Source: an uncultured Clostridia bacterium
GTDB lineage: Bacteria > Bacillota > Clostridia > Oscillospirales > CAG-272
Assembly: GCA_946040935.1 (NCBI GenBank)
Contig: CAMGCN010000076.1
Location: 1 to 5,906, forward strand
Direction of reading: 5' to 3'
Length of the DNA stretch: 5,906 nucleotides
Part shown: positions 4,573 through 5,906 of the stretch, piece by piece
How positions within the stretch are numbered: the stretch's first letter is position 1
Layout of the letters: every line of letters begins with the position of its first letter
Made by a program: the position numbers and the translations under genes
Notes under the pieces: model-generated
Told to the model about the DNA's origin: nothing
Database searches by the model: none
The model's input: the letters and a program-made list of their open reading frames with translations, nothing else

Positions 4573-5906
4573 GAGAGGGAACTATCTGTTTTTTTCTTGA
4601 AATAACTCCCGGTAAGAACGCCTGTTTTTCTTTCGGATGGCAGGAAAAAGCCTGGGAGATTATATCGTCGTCACCGACAAACAGAATGTAAGAACCCTCT
4701 TTCAACATATCGGTAATAACGTAGATGAACAAGTCGTATTCCTTGTTCTTTTTTTCTTTCTCCATTTGTTTAAGGAATTCTTCTTTTCTCTCTATAAGCT
4801 TGTCGGCGTCCATGGTTACAGTCTGGCTTATACCCATAGAGTGTCCTGCTATAAGGAACTGCTTGAAGTCGGTTTTTAGTATGTCGGAAACGTCCTTGTC
4901 AAGTGACGAGGAGTAGAGGACGCGTCCCATTTCCTCTATAGTAACGGACGCTATTTTCGCCATACGGTTTGCCATATCAATGTCCCTTTGCGTGCATGTG
5001 GGAGATTTGAACATGACCGTGTCAGACAAAATCGCACAGCAGAGCAGTCCTGCTATTTTCGCGGTGGGCTGTATTCCGTTTTCCATATACATGGTTGAAA
5101 CTATCGTAGATGTGCTTCCGACCGTTTCGTTTCTCACATTGACGGGAGACGAGGTCTGAACGTCGCCTAAACGGTGGTGATCTACTATCGCTATTATCTC
5201 GGCCTGGTCAAGTCCGGGAACAGACTGTGAAACTTCGTTGTGGTCAACAAGAACGACCTTTTTTCTTTTCGGACGTAATAAGTGAAAACGCGAGAGGGTG
5301 CCGCAAACTCTGTCGTTATCATCGAGTATGGGATAACTGCGGTGCCTCGTTGCAAGTACGGTGTTGCGAACATCGTCGATGTAATCGCTCAAATGAAAAG
5401 GACAGAGGTCGTCTGTTCGGCAAATGCGGGAGATCGGGATGGAGAGGAATATCATTCTCGCCGCACGGTAGGGTTCATATGGCGTGATTATAAACACGGT
5501 TTTGCATTTATTTTCTTCCGCGTATTTGCGGCATTCTTCGTCGAGCGCCGATTCGCAGAGCACAACGCAGGGGCAGTTTGCCTTCAGTGCCGAGATGATT
5601 ACATCTGTGCTGTCGGCGGTTATGACTATGGATTTTTCGTCAAATATATATTCGCTTGCCTTGTTGGGCAGAGCGATTTTTACGTCGCCTGTAATGTTGT
5701 CTGCCGTTCCGATACCCTCGATTACCTTGCCGTCGAGGGCGGCGACAAGATTGAAAAGAGGTACGTCGTCTATTATCGGATTTTCTGCGTATTGAATATC
5801 ATGTTCGGCAATGTAACCGGTCGAGAGCATGCCGAAAAGGGAATTATCATCATCTATAACGGGGAGGGCAGGGACTTTCTCTCTGTTTTTGAGCAGAGTC
5901 CATGCG
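4553..5906 (-). CDS. ppaC: Manganese-dependent inorganic pyrophosphatase, CBS/DRTGG type (N-terminus outside window)
   Basis: Family II enzyme hydrolysing pyrophosphate to phosphate in the cytoplasm. 450 residues are visible and the frame stays open to the right edge, so an internal ATG at 5830 is not the start. CBS-type family members are about 545 residues, so roughly 95 N-terminal residues with the first metal-binding DHH motifs are missing. Visible order: end of CBS1 (VPALPVIDDDNSLFG, about 11-25), DRTGG-type domain (about 48-158), CBS2 (about 170-212, RHRSYPILDDNDRVCG), VDHNE (220-224), the metal-binding DHH of IVDHHR (242-244), SDT (294-296), and a DHHA2 domain ending in the substrate-binding SRKKQ (436-440). 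The CBS and DRTGG modules normally give adenine-nucleotide and diadenosine-polyphosphate control. The DRTGG signature residues look poorly conserved (ADSTD, LCESA). The last 20 bp overlap the HAD gene, with no obvious terminator hairpin between the two. Confidence 0.94.
   Translation of the reverse strand, partial: AWTLLKNREKVPALPVIDDDNSLFGMLSTGYIAEHDIQYAENPIIDDVPLFNLVAALDGKVIEGIGTADNITGDVKIALPNKASEYIFDEKSIVITADSTDVIISALKANCPCVVLCESALDEECRKYAEENKCKTVFIITPYEPYRAARMIFLSIPISRICRTDDLCPFHLSDYIDDVRNTVLATRHRSYPILDDNDRVCGTLSRFHLLRPKRKKVVLVDHNEVSQSVPGLDQAEIIAIVDHHRLGDVQTSSPVNVRNETVGSTSTIVSTMYMENGIQPTAKIAGLLCCAILSDTVMFKSPTCTQRDIDMANRMAKIASVTIEEMGRVLYSSSLDKDVSDILKTDFKQFLIAGHSMGISQTVTMDADKLIERKEEFLKQMEKEKKNKEYDLFIYVITDMLKEGSYILFVGDDDIISQAFSCHPKEKQAFLPGVISRKKQIVPSLSLLWG

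Noticed and set aside
5828..5830. Internal ATG as the start of the pyrophosphatase
   Set aside because: The frame continues upstream to the window edge and encodes CBS1 sequence, so the true start lies outside.
1..5906. CRISPR array, insertion sequence, tRNA or rRNA, defence system
   Set aside because: No spaced direct repeats, transposase, terminal repeats, tRNA cloverleaf or rRNA sequence was recognised. The only tandem repeat is coding.

Overview
The window looks like chromosomal DNA of a low-to-medium GC Gram-positive bacterium of the class Clostridia, probably a gut Ruminococcaceae/Oscillospiraceae-type organism. The reasons are strong AGGAG-type ribosome binding sites, sigma-A promoters, a T-box leader in front of a threonyl-tRNA synthetase, a CBS/DRTGG-type manganese pyrophosphatase and a surface protein with a PTEAP-type linker. 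The lineage is inferred from gene content and style; no taxonomic marker such as rRNA is present.

Layout, left to right. Positions 1-554 are AT-rich and hold no convincing gene. They contain one good extended -10 promoter (176-204) with no nearby gene, an isolated block of about 100 bp at 50% GC (291-390), and an inverted repeat around a TATAAT box just before the first gene. A membrane-anchored protein of unknown function with a Pro/Thr/Glu/Ala repeat follows (555-1430, +). It converges on thrS (1519-3450, -), and the two share a perfect 15-bp hairpin that should terminate transcription both ways. thrS has a compact T-box riboswitch (3464-3655), in which a threonine ACC specifier, the TGGA tRNA-tail site and mutually exclusive antiterminator and terminator helices can all be read. 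Its promoter lies back to back with a perfect-consensus promoter for a Cof-type HAD phosphatase gene (3757-4572, +). The HAD gene overlaps tail to tail by 20 bp with a CBS/DRTGG manganese-dependent inorganic pyrophosphatase (4553 to the right edge, -), whose N-terminus lies outside the window.

How the genes relate: each of the four genes appears to be its own transcription unit, in alternating orientations, so this is not an operon. thrS is controlled by uncharged tRNA-Thr. The pyrophosphatase removes pyrophosphate, which ThrRS and other synthetases release, but nothing in the sequence links their regulation. The window reads as a housekeeping region beside a more variable, AT-rich surface-protein locus. 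I found no convincing new multi-gene system. The best leads are regulatory details and the repeat protein.
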